Of a stretch of DNA of 64,000 nucleotides, positions 38,501 to 48,200 are shown one piece after another (positions within the stretch are counted from its first letter, which is position 1; the number at the start of each line of letters is the position of its first letter). Source of the DNA: Emydura subglobosa (lineage: Eukaryota; Chordata; Testudines; Chelidae); assembly GCA_007922225.1 (NCBI GenBank), contig ML679959.1, forward strand, positions 23,968,118 to 24,032,117. Reading direction: 5' to 3'. Under the pieces are notes generated by a model that ran no database searches, was not told where the DNA came from, and saw nothing but the letters and a program-made list of their open reading frames with translations. Both the position numbers and the translations under genes were made by a program.

Positions 38501-41308
38501 CAGCCTTTATTAATTATAAGTTAGGTTGGGCCTGGTCGGTAGAAGGATGGGATACTTCTGAGGAAATCCTTGAGATGCTGCTGGGGTAATTCAGCAGGAG
38601 GCACTGCCTCTCACCCTCCAAACTCAGTGAACCAATGCCCTCAGGTGGTATTGGAAGGCACTGCAATGCTTGAGGGTGTATCTTTTGGATGACCATTTGT
38701 AGTCATTAGAAATCCTGTGGCATTTTTTCATAAAAGATGAGTTATTAACCTCTGTTCCTGGCCAAATTTGAACATGGGGAACTATGTTCATCAGTCTTAA
38801 ATTCCCCCTGCAATTTCAGTTGGATATAGCAAGAGAATTCTTGCCTTCATTATACCACAGTTAACTCTATTAAAGTCTAGTTGACTTAACGAAATTATGA
38901 TGGATTTACACTGGTGTAACTGAGAGCAGAATTCGGCTCACTGTTCTTTCTCTTTGTTGTGCAATGTTGTGCACAAAATAGTAGCTGCAGCTCAGTGGCG
39001 CATGAAATAATTTCCAAAGGCTCTACAGCAGAATGAAAACCACATAATGGGCTGGATCCTCACTTTGAGTAATTGACTTTAACGAAGCTGTGCCAATTTA
39101 CACTAGCTGAGGATCTAGCCCATAATGGACCAAAGTCTGCCCTCTGTTACGTTGGTGTAAATCTGGAATAAGTTTACTTCAGCAAGTAACAGATGTAAAT
39201 GAGAGAAAGAGTTGGCTCCGTATGTCACGTTGTTTGTTGTTATATTTCATTGTTATTGCCATGAGCTATGTCTTTAACTAGGGCAGACTCAATCTTGCAC
39301 TAGTCAGCCTTTATGTTTAATTATCTTATCAACAATTAATGTACATGAAAGTGTAATAATAAGCCATTTAATTGATGAATTCAGCACTGCATGACTGATG
39401 ATAAGTCAAATCTAGACTATATTTAGAAGAAGAATTAAGAAGATGATCAAATTTCCCTTGTGGGTTTTGGCAATCTTCCCTCTTGCTCCCCCCTTCCCTC
39501 CCCAACATAGACAGATCAGAAATTAAAAGAAACAAGTAATTTTCACTTCAGATCCTCTGTAAAATTAAATCAATGTGTCTAGATAAGGAAAGGCAAAGAG
39601 TGACTCCAATAAACGTGTATATATTAAAATAAAAATGTCCAGCAGAGATAGTTGTGAATATTAACAATGTGCATTACTGGAAGACTAGAAAGGAAGGAGG
39701 TGTCATCAAGGCTCTGATTCTGCAACGACTTATGCATGTGCTTAACATTAAACATGTGAGTAGTCTCATTGAAGATGATTGGACTAGTGTGCTTAACATC
39801 AACAAATGTAGTGTTTGCATGATCAGGACTGTACTTGGTACTGTGTGCTAGGGGGTCTCTTCAACTCCCTCCCCCCACCTTCCTCCAGCATGAATTGGCT
39901 CATTTCAGGTCTAGAAAACACAGGCAAGATTTTTGACTCTCTGTTTGCAGAAAAGACAATGTCATCTAGCGGTTAGAGCAAGGGGGTTGGATGTCAGGAG
40001 ATGTGGGTTCAAGTCCCACCTCTAACAATGGCTCACTGTATGATCTTGAGTAAGACACTTTACCTCCTTGAACTCAGTTTCTTATTTGGGTAAAGTGCTA
40101 TGAGATCTTGGAGTGCTAAATATTCTTATTAATATATTGTTTCTGATGTTCTACATTTTAAAATCCAATGCAGTAGAAAGATGTTAATGTTGTTCCCAAG
40201 TAAAGTAGTGCTTATCATTATCCTTATAGCAACATCATCTTTGTGTGGTTCTCAGAAGTAATTACTCTTTTCTTAGACTTGTCACCATATATGAGTAAGA
40301 GACTGGCTGATGTTTTAAGTAGATATATGACTCAGGACTAAAGACGATCAAATAATATTCACAAATAATTCAAAATTTGTCAAATCAATTATTTGCTAAT
40401 ATATTTTCACATTGCAACCAGCTCTTTTCAAGACAAGACCACATTAAGCTTCTTTTAATAATAAGCATAGATCTCAAAGATTTCTCCATGATGGATAAAT
40501 GTTAGTATGGATAAATGTCACATGTAAAGTGACAACGGTGGGTCAGTGGTATAGTTGTGAAAAGAAACTATGTTTCCTGACTTAGTCCTGCAACCTACTG
40601 ACCCCTTAGTACTGGGGAGACTCTGCCATGAAGTGTAAATACAAGGCCAGATTCTGATGTCATTTCTCATGATGAGTAGTACGTTACTACTCAAGTAACC
40701 CCCTTGCATAGTGCCTTGATTTCAATGGAGCTACTTTGCTCATAGATCCTTTAGTACTTGCCTCGACCTAGTTACAATAATTTAAACATTTTTTTTAATA
40801 GGGCCAGATTTTGAACCCTTTATTCACAATGGTGAACGTTTCCTGGTAGGAGTAGTCCCACTGACAGGAACGGCTTACCCGTGTGAGTAAGGGCTCAGTA
40901 GAGCCTTAAGTATCAAGGAAAAGAAGAACTACAAGGCCAGATTCTGCTACCCTTATTCATGATGAATAATACCTTGCTCTGCATCAGTTCCTTTGATTTC
41001 ATTGGGACATCATGCAGCCGCAGGTGCGATTTCACATGACAGAGGTGGGCACAATCTGGCCATAAGTAAAAAAAAAATAAAATTCAAAGACGCTTTTTGC
41101 AAAGTTTACTTACTGTTCTCTTGGCTTCCATCACCATGTACAGAGCAAACTGGTTGCCATCTGTTTTGTCTCCATTATATTTTCTCAGTGCTATTTCCAC
41201 AGCTTCAAAAACATCAGGGTCATCACAGTCTGCATCCTGGGTTGGGAGCGGGCTGGCACTGCTAGAGAAAAAACTGCAGCAGAGAACTAGCACAGCGGAA
41301 AGTTTCAT
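19708..41308 (-). CDS. KNG1: KNG1, kininogen (HMW form), complete, 10 coding exons
   Basis: Secreted plasma precursor of bradykinin, thiol-protease inhibitor and contact-system cofactor. Exons: 41114-41308, 38007-38117, 36402-36486, 32087-32259, 30340-30447, 27781-27862, 26164-26336, 23940-24047, 22647-22730, 19708-20547 (1959 nt, 652 aa; human 644). All borders are AG/GT and phases join. A signal peptide (MKLSAVLVLCCSFFSSSAS) precedes cystatin D1 (exons 1-3), D2 (4-6) and D3 (7-9). The papain-binding QVVAG spans the exon 4/5 junction in D2 and the 7/8 junction in D3 and is absent from D1, as in mammals. Exon 10 holds the kinin RPPGLTPFR, the His-rich D5 and the D6 tail with CPGKPW. Glycosylation sequons include NST (exon 7) and NIT (exon 8). 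Liver expression is expected from the family. Oddities: Leu at kinin position 5, extra Cys in D5, altered D6. Confidence 0.96.
20502..20528 (-). other. KNG1: Predicted kinin peptide [Leu5,Thr6]-bradykinin
   Basis: Codons AGG CCT CCA GGC TTG ACT CCT TTC CGA give RPPGLTPFR. Human is RPPGFSPFR, and the turtle and crocodilian peptide known from the literature has Thr6 with Phe5. Flanking AR|R upstream and R|S downstream allow release by kallikrein-type proteases. Confidence 0.88.
22174..22338. mobile_element. MITE, ATGTCTACACTGCA family (KNG1 intron 9/8 region)
   Basis: The left end ACATGTCTACACTGCATCTG is mirrored by CAGATGCAGTGTAGATGTG at the right end, with matching AGCTTCC...GGAGGCTTGCTTCC inner arms. 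It lies just downstream of KNG1 exon 9, in the intron before exon 10. Confidence 0.6.
22647..22730 (-). CDS. KNG1: KNG1 exon 9: cystatin D3 end
   Basis: 84 nt encoding DPLQCTAQVYVVPWTKTIQP and NVNCKIQE. Human has CNAEVYVVPWEKKIYP here. The acceptor follows a T-run at 22738-22754. Confidence 0.94.
22990..23140 (-). mobile_element. MIR-like SINE, minus orientation, in a KNG1 intron
   Basis: The reverse complement shows the MIR 3' half: GAGATGGAAAGCGCTAAG, AGTACTTT, and CTCTGTATCTCAAGTTTCCC before a poly-purine segment. Confidence 0.55.
23940..24047 (-). CDS. KNG1: KNG1 exon 8: cystatin D3 with VVAG
   Basis: 108 nt encoding VVAGKNYNITFIIRKTNCSK and SDVKKLNEDCKATIDS; it completes QVVAG of D3. 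Confidence 0.95.
26164..26336 (-). CDS. KNG1: KNG1 exon 7: cystatin D3 start
   Basis: 173 nt, the same size as exon 4. Encodes ICAGCPRPIPTNSTELEEPL, then YNEDSNDGFYYKAEAI and YATVQ. Closely parallels human ICVGCPRDIPTNS. The donor GTTGGG is weak. Confidence 0.95.
27781..27862 (-). CDS. KNG1: KNG1 exon 6: cystatin D2 end
   Basis: 82 nt encoding HVGRCEAKAYVDLSDTIVDV and VQKCKFP. The acceptor CAG follows a C-rich polypyrimidine tract at 27863-27890. Confidence 0.9.
28296..28587. mobile_element. hAT (Charlie-like) element with perfect 8-bp target duplication
   Basis: Ends CAGTGGTCCCCAAACTG and AAAGTTTGGGCACCAATG are inverted repeats. CCTTAGGG flanks it on both sides (28288-28295 and 28588-28595), the 8-bp target-site length of hAT. 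The interior is GC-rich, with no transposase. It lies in KNG1 intron 5. Confidence 0.85.
28592..28922. mobile_element. MITE, AGGGTATGTCTA...TGCA family
   Basis: Left end AGGGTATGTCTAAACTGCAA, right end TTGCAGTGTAGACATACCCT. The inner arms AACTCAGGCTCAAGCC and GGCTTGAGCCTGAGTT are perfect complements. Its first bases overlap the target duplication of the neighbouring hAT. Confidence 0.75.
29190..29345 (-). mobile_element. MIR-like SINE, minus orientation
   Basis: Plus-strand text GATTGGGAAACTGAGGCTCA, then GTCAGAGCCAGAAATTGAAC, is the characteristic MIR core in reverse. Confidence 0.65.
29974..30234. mobile_element. MITE, same family, nearly full inverted repeat
   Basis: GAGTATGGCTACACTGCAGT at the left matches the reverse of ATTGCAGTGTAGACATATCC at the right. 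The middle contains a second pair (CTATAAAATTGCAGTG / CACTGCAATTTTATAG), so it can fold into a nested hairpin. It sits 105 bp from KNG1 exon 5. Confidence 0.75.
30340..30447 (-). CDS. KNG1: KNG1 exon 5: cystatin D2 with VVAG
   Basis: 108 nt encoding VVAGWNYAIEYEVKETNCSK then NNFQDLSPVCKPIFGG. VVAG completes the inhibitory QVVAG loop of D2, the calpain-inhibiting domain in mammals. Confidence 0.95.
30525..30680 (-). mobile_element. MIR-like SINE, minus orientation
   Basis: Contains AATACTTTGCACATCTATAA, then CAATAGCCCAGTGCAGCAGG, then TTATTCTCATTTTATGGAAG and AAACTGAGTCA. These are reversed MIR-type landmarks. Confidence 0.5.
32087..32259 (-). CDS. KNG1: KNG1 exon 4: cystatin D2 start
   Basis: 173 nt. 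Encodes CLGCFHPIPGDSLQLLPILR, then YAIQIFNSQSDQSSLF and EIIKATRQ; the final Q starts QVVAG. Donor is GTTTGT, a weak but valid GT. Confidence 0.95.
33462..33650 (-). mobile_element. CR1-type LINE 3' end fragment
   Basis: CATAGACTTTAAGGTCAGAA, GGGACCATTATGATCATCTA and GTCTGACCTCC match the copy at 6677, in minus orientation. In KNG1 intron 3. Confidence 0.6.
34096..34518 (-). mobile_element. Solo LTR of an LTR retroelement, GGGGG target duplication
   Basis: On the minus strand it begins TGTGACAGGG and ends TTGCTACA. It is bounded on both sides by the 5-bp GGGGG of the plus strand (34091-34095 and 34519-34523). Internally the minus strand has a TATAAG-type box near 34312 and AATAAA near 34190. 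No internal coding region or second LTR was found, so it is a recombined solo copy. Whether it is ERV or Gypsy is undecided. In KNG1 intron 3. Confidence 0.75.
35124..36260 (+). mobile_element. Penelope-like retroelement fragment with GIY-YIG endonuclease remnant and inverted ends
   Basis: A degenerate plus-strand frame gives PTLEPIWVIIKQLHPILDRN, then KEIFPNPPVLAFKQPP and KLIFSSKLPK (about 35390-35540). After a broken stretch comes AVGKHFSQSDHSTADISVVI, then ALELKFLTLL-like and YGLNGDTGFMTPYNN (35830-36004). This order (RT-thumb linker, then GIY-YIG C-terminal half with HF..HS and LN.D.GF) is that of Penelope-like elements. The ends carry inverted repeats: GGTGAGGTAATTTATTGGAG (35137) and CAATAAAAGATATTACCTCA (36221). 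In KNG1 intron 3. Confidence 0.75.
36402..36486 (-). CDS. KNG1: KNG1 exon 3: cystatin D1 end
   Basis: 85 nt encoding ESGECTAQVDIDKAEK and ISSVTQECKIIP, ending one base into the next codon. The reading frame selects the GTAG acceptor at 36487-36488 over the CAG six bases further in. Confidence 0.9.
38007..38117 (-). CDS. KNG1: KNG1 exon 2: cystatin D1 middle
   Basis: 111 nt encoding TGPGIQFFVKYRIRESSC and AVGGDKLWQDCDYRASAEA. It shows the cystatin W-x-D-C spacing. Acceptor TTCAG, donor GTAAGT. Confidence 0.93.
39051..39120. mobile_element. Mini foldback element with 8-bp flanking duplication
   Basis: GCTGGATCCTCA at the left pairs with TGAGGATCTAGCC at the right. CATAATGG flanks both sides (39043-39050, 39121-39128). 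In KNG1 intron 1. Confidence 0.6.
39958..40140 (+). mobile_element. MIR-like tRNA-derived SINE
   Basis: An A-box-like TAGCGGTTAGAGCA and B-box-like GGGTTCAAGTCCCAC are followed by the MIR core (ACTGTATGATCTTGAGTAAG, then ACTCAGTTTC) and the tail. In KNG1 intron 1. Confidence 0.65.
41114..41308 (-). CDS. KNG1: KNG1 exon 1: signal peptide and start of cystatin D1
   Basis: 195 nt, 65 codons. The ATG at 41306-41308 opens a hydrophobic leader, then DADCDDPDVFEAVEIALRKY and NQFALYMVMEAKRT. The Cys in DADCDD corresponds to the human N-terminal Cys that bonds to the D6 Cys. Donor GTAAGT. Confidence 0.96.
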
Positions 41309-41381
41309 AACTGGACAAAGAAGCCCCCTCTGAAATTGAGGGACTCTTCCAAATACAAATGAAAAAGGAACCCCTGGTAGA

Positions 41382-41395
41382 GATTTAATAATCTC
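41382..41395 (-). promoter_or_regulatory. Possible HNF1-like site upstream of KNG1
   Basis: The minus strand reads GAGATTATTAAATC about 75-90 nt upstream of the ATG. One half matches the HNF1 ATTAA half-site and the other is poor. Suggestive only because KNG1 is a liver gene. Confidence 0.25.
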
Positions 41396-41629
41396 CTTTT
41401 TTTTCAGAAGCAGTAAGCAAGTAAACTGAGTAAATGGAGTGTGGGAGTTGGTGGACTCTCATCATATTCTGTTTGCCCAGCAAACAGCCCTCTGGGTTTA
41501 TCCAAACAAACTTTGTGCAGTCACCATAATGACACCAAGGTTGTCCACCTGCCATCAAGATAATGGGATAAGCCTCTGCACGTTAGAGTCACAGGGTTAG
41601 ATTCCCAGCATCAGTAGCACAGGGCCCTG

Positions 41630-41711
41630 AGCACAGGAGAGTCTCAGAATGGGGGTTGGACTGGATGACCTCCTGAGGTCCCTTCCAACCCTAATCTTCT
41701 ATGATTCTATG
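41630..41711 (+). mobile_element. CR1 LINE 3' terminus
   Basis: GGGGTTGGACTGGATGACCT, CCTGAGGTCCCTTCCAACCC and the terminal TTCTATGATTCTATGA octamer repeat are diagnostic of CR1 3' ends. It lies 300 bp upstream of KNG1. Confidence 0.85.
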
Positions 41712-42630
41712 AACATTTGGTAGCCCTCTGGCTGCTGGTTCCTTTTTGACATCAGAACACCCACTCTGAATGAATCATTACATAAGGCTTATAAAAACAC
41801 CCAGAAAGGTCACGCACGGCACAGCACAGAGATGACAAGTGCTAGATCTGGACAGTGGGACTGTGACCTTCAGGGAACGGTTTACTAATAAGGTGCAAGA
41901 GTTCTAGAAAGTCAGCTCATGTTTCAAAAATTACTCTGCATAAATGTGCCTCATTGAATAACACTTTGCATTTAAATAGTGCTGTACAATCATTACACCT
42001 TGTCTTGCAATTGGAACTGCTAGTGCCAAGTCTTGCAACTCTGTGGATCCTGCGTCTGGGTCATAAACTAACCCGTCCTCACAACTTCTTGGTGCACTGG
42101 ATATGCTTTATTAAGCAGATGATGAAAATGAGGCACAGAGAAGTGAAGTGACTTACCCAACCTAATGTATTTTTAACTTAGTTTTTGTGTTCGTAATTTC
42201 CTAGGTTTTAAAAAAAAGCAAACTGAAAAAACAGAAAGTTCATCATGTGGCATCATCCTTACACCCGCTTGGGTCACCACTCGGACTGGAACCTTTAGTT
42301 CCCCTGCCCAGACCTCTGCCCCTTGAGCTAACAGTAACTGATAGCAATAGTAGATCATCATCCTCTCTGTAGACCAACACTAGACAGGATTAAGACAAAC
42401 ACTTTGCCAGTGGTTTCATAGATATTTGATGGCTGCAGAGGAATGATAAGACTCAGGAATATTGAATTACATTCCAGGCTTTAAAGGGGTTTGTTCTCAA
42501 GTGGGCACAGACTCTTCTGCCTATCCCTCACAAGTGTGACCCCTTCTGTGCTCTTCTCCCCTATCCCTGTCCCAGTCCTGTCTCTCCTCCGCCTCTGGCT
42601 CCTTGTCCCATATTCATTCTCTTTGCCTAT
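41712..42630. other. KNG1-HRG spacer, no gene
   Basis: Single-copy-looking AT-rich DNA, no coding signal recognised. Confidence 0.4.
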
Positions 42631-42639
42631 CTGGTCTCA

Positions 42640-43075
42640 GTCTCCATAAGAACATAAGAATGGCCATGCTGGGTCATACCAATGGCCCATCTAGCCCAGT
42701 ATACTGTCTTCTGACAGTGGCCAATGCCAGGTGCTTCAGAGGGAATGAATAGAACAGATGATCATCAAGTGATCCATCCCATCACCCATTCCTAGCTTCT
42801 GGCAAACAGTAATACCTGCCATCTATCTAATAGCCACTGATGGACCTATCCTTCATGAACTTATCCTGTTCTTTTTTGAATATCATTATAGTCTTGGCCT
42901 TCACAACATCCTCTGGCAAGGAGTTCCACCGGTTGACTATGTGTTGTGTGAAACCACTTATTATGCTTCTCATCCCAGTCCCAGTTTCCTTACTCAGGCA
43001 GTCCTGATCTCTCTCTCTGGGCTCACTGTCTGAGCCCCAACTTCCCACCAACTTCCATTCTATCCCCTTCTTCAC
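42640..43075 (-). mobile_element. CR1/L3-type LINE 3' end, minus orientation
   Basis: The reverse complement carries NRWNSLPEDVVKAKTIMIF and KFMKDRSISGY, then ATGATCATCTGTTCTATTCA and CTGGGCTAGATGGGCCATTG. It matches the 3' end of the element at 16700-18760. Confidence 0.75.
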
Positions 43076-43079
43076 ACTC

Positions 43080-43950
43080 AGTCACATTCTCTGTGCCCAG
43101 CCATTCTCAGTTTCCCCCTCCTGGCTCCTCACCTGGTCTTTCTCTCCCCTCCCTTAAGCACAGATTCCCAGTTCTAGTCTCAGTCCCCTCTCAATACCCT
43201 GCCTGATTCTTTGCATCATAAATATTCACTAGTTAAATCTTACAAGGTCCCTGCAAGGTAAGTACATTAATATGATTGTAGGTGGGGCTGGTACCACTGT
43301 GTTATCTAATCTTACACAGAGCAGGTCTAGACAATTGGGTGGTCAAACCTTTGGTATTGCAGGGTTAGCTGAGCTACTCTAGTTCTCCTGTCATTTCTGT
43401 CCTCTGTGGAACTGCACCTCTGAAAAATGAGGCCCATAGAGTGGCAAGTGTTTCTGCATCAGGAAAAGCCAAAGTTTTCTGTAGTTTTATTTTCTTTTAA
43501 CACTTTTTCAGAAATGAAGGTAGTGCTGGATTATCCAGAGTGGATAGAGTATAGGCCGCACAAGCTCCACACATGCCGCCCTGCCACAGTGCCTTTACTA
43601 TGACTGAAGGAACTAGGTCTACAGATCAGATGGTACTGGATGTTCAGTCTCCATTCCTATGCAAAACTTGCTGAAACTGCTAATGACAGCAGTAGTGTTG
43701 TGAAGTGGACACCTTTCTAACTGGAGCAAGACGAAGTTCACTTCATATAGGGCCCTGAACACCCATCACATCGTAACAGTTTTCAGTTCAGACCTGGGCT
43801 GGATTTGAGCTTGTGATATTCAGTTGAAAAAAGCTCCTTATCCATTAATAATCCCTGAGCTATTCAGCTTTTTGTGTGTCTTTGTAGATTATGAAACCTG
43901 CAAAGTGTAGAAGTGCAAAGTGTAGACGATATAGTGAGACTGCATGCTGA
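43080..43950. other. Spacer 3' of HRG, no gene
   Basis: No coding signal or clear repeat. Confidence 0.4.
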
Positions 43951-43960
43951 ACTGCAGAGC

Positions 43961-43966
43961 TTTATT
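43961..43966 (-). terminator. HRG: HRG polyadenylation signal candidate AATAAA
   Basis: The minus strand reads CCAATAAAGC about 250 nt after the HRG stop. It is the first canonical hexamer seen downstream. Confidence 0.5.
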
Positions 43967-44216
43967 GGCTTAATTTGGAACGGGTACATTAGTCAGAAGC
44001 AATATGACATACATATGTATATAGAAGCATATATTCTAATTTTCAGTATGAAAAATTGTGATTTGATATTCATTGTTGGGGTATTTTTTCCCCTCCATGT
44101 TACAACTTCGCGACTATGTATAGATTGATGTACCACCGCTGAAGTCAATGGAGCAAGACCAGTTTACACCAATTGAGGGCTTGGAATGATGACCATTTCC
44201 ATTAAAAGAAAAACAT

Positions 44217-45280
44217 TCACTGTGAAGATCTAGGTGGAAATAAAGGCAAAAGGTCTGATGTGTCATATTTGGGTTTTCCTGGGCATGATTTTGATTCTGA
44301 AGGGGCTTGTGGAAAAGGCTGAATTGCTGGCTTCTCACTTACACCTTTGCCAAACAGATCATGGGGAGCTGACGGATGATCAGGGAAGTTTGCAGCAGGA
44401 GCTGGGAGGATGTCATGCTGATTTAAAACTGGAACATGATGGATGGATCCAACCTGTCTTTTAGGGAAAGGATGGAGTGTTTGGGATGAAATGTGCTCTT
44501 CTGAGGAGCTGCTCTCATCTCCTCTTTCCTTGGTAGAATTGCTAGACCTCTGACCATGTAGATGGATATGTCTGTGGCCATGTTTGCAACCACGCGGAGG
44601 AGTAGTGGGGGGTCCAACAGGGGAATGGGTTGGACAAGGAGGAGGGGGAGGAAGATGATGTGGTCCATCAGGGGCACCTGGTGGAGGAGGAAGATGAGGA
44701 GGCCCATGTTGGTATTCCTCTCCAGAGAAATTATGATGATGCTCAGATCCTTCAGGGTGTATGACCCTATTTTCAGGAGGTAGTGGGCATCTGTGGTAAT
44801 GTTTATTATGATGTCCAGGCCCAAAGCCATGACGATGATGATATTTGTGATGTGGTCCATCAGGTGGTGGGGGAGGATAATGAGGACCTGGTGGAGGAGG
44901 ATGATGAGGAGGCCCATGTTGGCGTTCCTCTCCAGAGAAATTGTGATGATGCTCAGATCCTTCAGGGTGTATGACCCTATTTTCAGGAGGTAGCGGACAT
45001 CTGTGGTAATGTTTATTATGATGTCCAGGCCCAAAACCATGACGATGATGATATCTGTGATGTGGTCCATCAGGTGGTGGGGGAGGATAATGAGGACCTG
45101 GTGGAGGAGGAGGATGAGGAGGCCCATGTTGGCGTTCCTCTCCAGAGAAATTGTGATGATGCTCAGATCCTTCAGGGTGTATGACCCTATTTTCAGGAGG
45201 TAGCGGGCATCTGTGGTAATGTTTATTATGATGTCCAGGCCCAAAGCCATGACGATGATGATATCTGTGATGTGGTCCAT
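44217..45280 (-). CDS. HRG: HRG last exon (3' part): His/Pro repeats and C-terminus
   Basis: Stop TGA at 44217-44219. The 5' end enters the N gap. It contains two full and one partial 70-residue units with YHHRHGFGPGHHNKHYHRCP, VIHPEGSEHHHNFSGEE and a PPPPPGPHYPPPPPD spacer. A unique HGHRHIHLHGQRSS region, an acidic-Ser segment (DESSSSEE) and the conserved C-terminal block follow. Confidence 0.93.
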
Positions 45281-48200
45281 NNNNNNNNNNTTTACCTATT
45301 AAATCATATATAAAGTGCAAAGAATTATTGGGGCCAGATAGTTCCTTGTAAGCATGGACACCCTCCCTGCATCAGTCTATCAGGCCATTACTCCACTTCC
45401 TTCAAAACCTCCTCAAGATCCATTTTTAGCATTATGTCTACTAGCAATTAGCTTGCTTACTCTGGTTCCCGGTAGGAACAGTTGATATATTCTTCAAAGG
45501 AAAAAAAATCCTTTGAATGTGTGATTTTATCCCTCTCCCCCTCCGTTTGCTTATCTCTTTAGACAGGACTAGAATGACCCTTTGCTCAAAACCCTGAGTA
45601 ATGGGCAGTGTCTGGCTGTGCTGCCCCGGGAGGCAATTGACTGCCCCTCATTCCCCCCTTACTCCTGAGGGACATCATTTACTGCAGATGTTTACAGAGG
45701 GCAGTTGAATGTCCCACTCATGATAGCTACGCTCTGTTGGCCATTGCATTGGGGATGAGGGAGAGTCAAGTTCCCCCCTCTCCCCACATCACTTGCTTGT
45801 ATATGGAGGAGTACTGACCCCTTGGAGCCTACTTTTTCCCTGTCACGTGGACTCATGACCTAGTCATTCCACAAAGGGCATGTAAGAAACACTGGGACAT
45901 ATTGTGAGAATTTACCTTTGTCCCCACCCATTGCAACAATTCGTTCTCCATTGCTCTACTTACAGCATATCTGTTGGGCAGAAATTCACATTCAGACACA
46001 TTTGCATGTGGTGTGGATTTGGCGCAGCAGCTCTCTTTTATAGTAAATTCGACACGGTATCCTGTACGAGGTGCGATCTGGAACAAACAGGCCATATGAA
46101 CATCAAGTGAAAACCTAATGCATTTGAAATATACTTTATCATTTTAAAAATAGCATTAATTTCATTACTGTAGCCCAAATCCCACTCACAGGACTCATTG
46201 ACTAGCTATGCTGTTTTAAGTTTTTGAACGTGCACCCATGGTGAGTAAAGAGTGCCGGATTTGACACTATATTACATAATTCCCTCGCTAATAAATTGTT
46301 TGCATGAGTGTCTGCTTCAGTGTCTGCCATGTGCTGTCTGTCACGTCTCCTGTCCATTTCTTGTCCAAGGTTTGCATTTTCCGAAAGTAAGGCCACTGGA
46401 GTCTTCTCCCTAAGCACAATTTCTACTTTCTTAATAATCCAGAGGCCCACTGAATGGGAGTACTTGTATCCAGTGATGGGAGAATAGGATCCAGAAGTGC
46501 TGATATTAATTTAAGACCAGATTCTGTCACCTCAGTGTTTAACTCACACTGATCAACAGAGTAAGATACAGAGTAAGATACTGCTCAGTATGAGTAAGGG
46601 GGAAGAATCTGGCCCTTGCTCCTGCTGAGATAAAAAACCAAACAAACCTTCTGATTCCAGATTTTCCCATTTTCAATTTCAGCTGAAACACAATGTTATT
46701 TCACCTTTATATTGAGAATTACCTCAGCTAAGGGCTTATCCACACATAAAAGTTACACCAATTTAAATGAATTGGTTAAGAAATTGGTGAAAACCAATAA
46801 GAAAGGTGAGTGGGATTTGGGCTATAGTAATGAAATTAATGTTATTTTTGGTGGATACTCTGATTTCAGACTAAGTACGCTATATTGATTTAACTTAAAT
46901 TGGGGGTGAGGGGGAATTACATTGATATAAAGCATTCAGTCTAAGTAATTAATCCAAAATAAGAGTGTCCACACCAGATTTTTGGAGTGATTTAACTAAA
47001 CTGGATTCTAAACAATGCTTAGACTGTAAGTAGACCAAGTTGAAGTCTAGGGTGAGAACCACATCCCCACTCTAGACCCTTTACACTGGGTAAAAGGGCT
47101 GGGGTAGCATGAGGGGACTTTAAAAGTCCCAATCTGGCCAAAGCAAGGACCCTCAGGCTCAGGCACTGCAAAGACACCTATAAGGATAAGGATGGGGGCG
47201 GAGGGGGAGCCACAGCACTATGGAGTTTCCAAGCAGATTTGTGGCCCAGAGACAGATGCAGTCACTTAGGTCAATGGCTCTCAATCTTTCCAGACTACTG
47301 TACCTTCTTCAGGAGCCTGATTTGTCTTGTGTTACCCCCAAGTTTCACCTCACTTAAAAACTACTTGCTTACAAAATGAGACACAAAAATACAGAAGTGT
47401 CACAGCACACTAGTGCTGAAAAATTGCTTACTTTTGGTTTTTTGCCATATAATTATAAAATACATCAATTGGAATATAAATATTGTACTTATTTTTCAGT
47501 GTATAGTAGATACAGCAGTATGAACAAGTCATTGTCCCTATGAAATTTTAGTTTGTCCTGACGTCACCAGTGCTTTTTGTGTAGCCTGTTGTAAAACTAG
47601 GCAAATATCTAAATGAGTTGATGTACCCCCTGGAAGACCTCTGCATACCCCCTGGTTGAGAACCACTGACTTAGACAATCAGGGCTGCTTATGTCATGCT
47701 AGCGGCTGTGGAGCAGCCTAGAAATGGGGAAGTGCAGAGGTGACTTAAAGCCACTTTATTCCCCCTTTGTCTGGGCTGCACCTCTTAAATTCTGTGCCTC
47801 TCCTTCTAAGGGCCTTCCCTGTATTGCAAACACTAAGTGGCGCTAGGGAATAAATGTACTTTGCTAACATTTTGTTTTTCATATGGGTGAGATATAAACA
47901 CAAAGAATAAAAGGTGGAAAACTTACAATTACTCCAAAGCCATGTGCAAAACTAAAGGCCAGATCCTGCTGTCATTGAAGAGAGTTTTGTCCTTGACTTC
48001 AAAGACAGGAAGATCGGTCCCCATGTTTATTTCAGCATGGCAAACAATCCAGATACTGCAGAGCTGATCACTTATTGCCAGCTGTTCACCCCAAGCTACT
48101 AATGTACATGTTCTTTATTCTCCAACAATTTTAAATCTTAATTGTATATTAAAAAGAATTTTAATTAAAATATTTCTGTAAACAGATTGTTGATAAAAAT

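Noticed and set aside
39960..40030. tRNA-like A and B boxes
   Set aside because: The sequence continues into a MIR-type core and tail and does not fold into a full cloverleaf, so it is a SINE head, not a tRNA gene.
44423..45280. 285-codon minus-strand frame rich in Ile/Leu in the HRG repeat
   Set aside because: Alternative frame of the 210-bp repeat; the HRG frame has the conserved C-terminus and the correct stop.
45853..45930. Possible HRG exon 6 reading SQCFLHALCGMTRS downstream of exon 5
   Set aside because: It is only read-through of the exon 5 donor; the Cys context does not fit G-x-C-K/R and a stop follows at once, with no usable donor.
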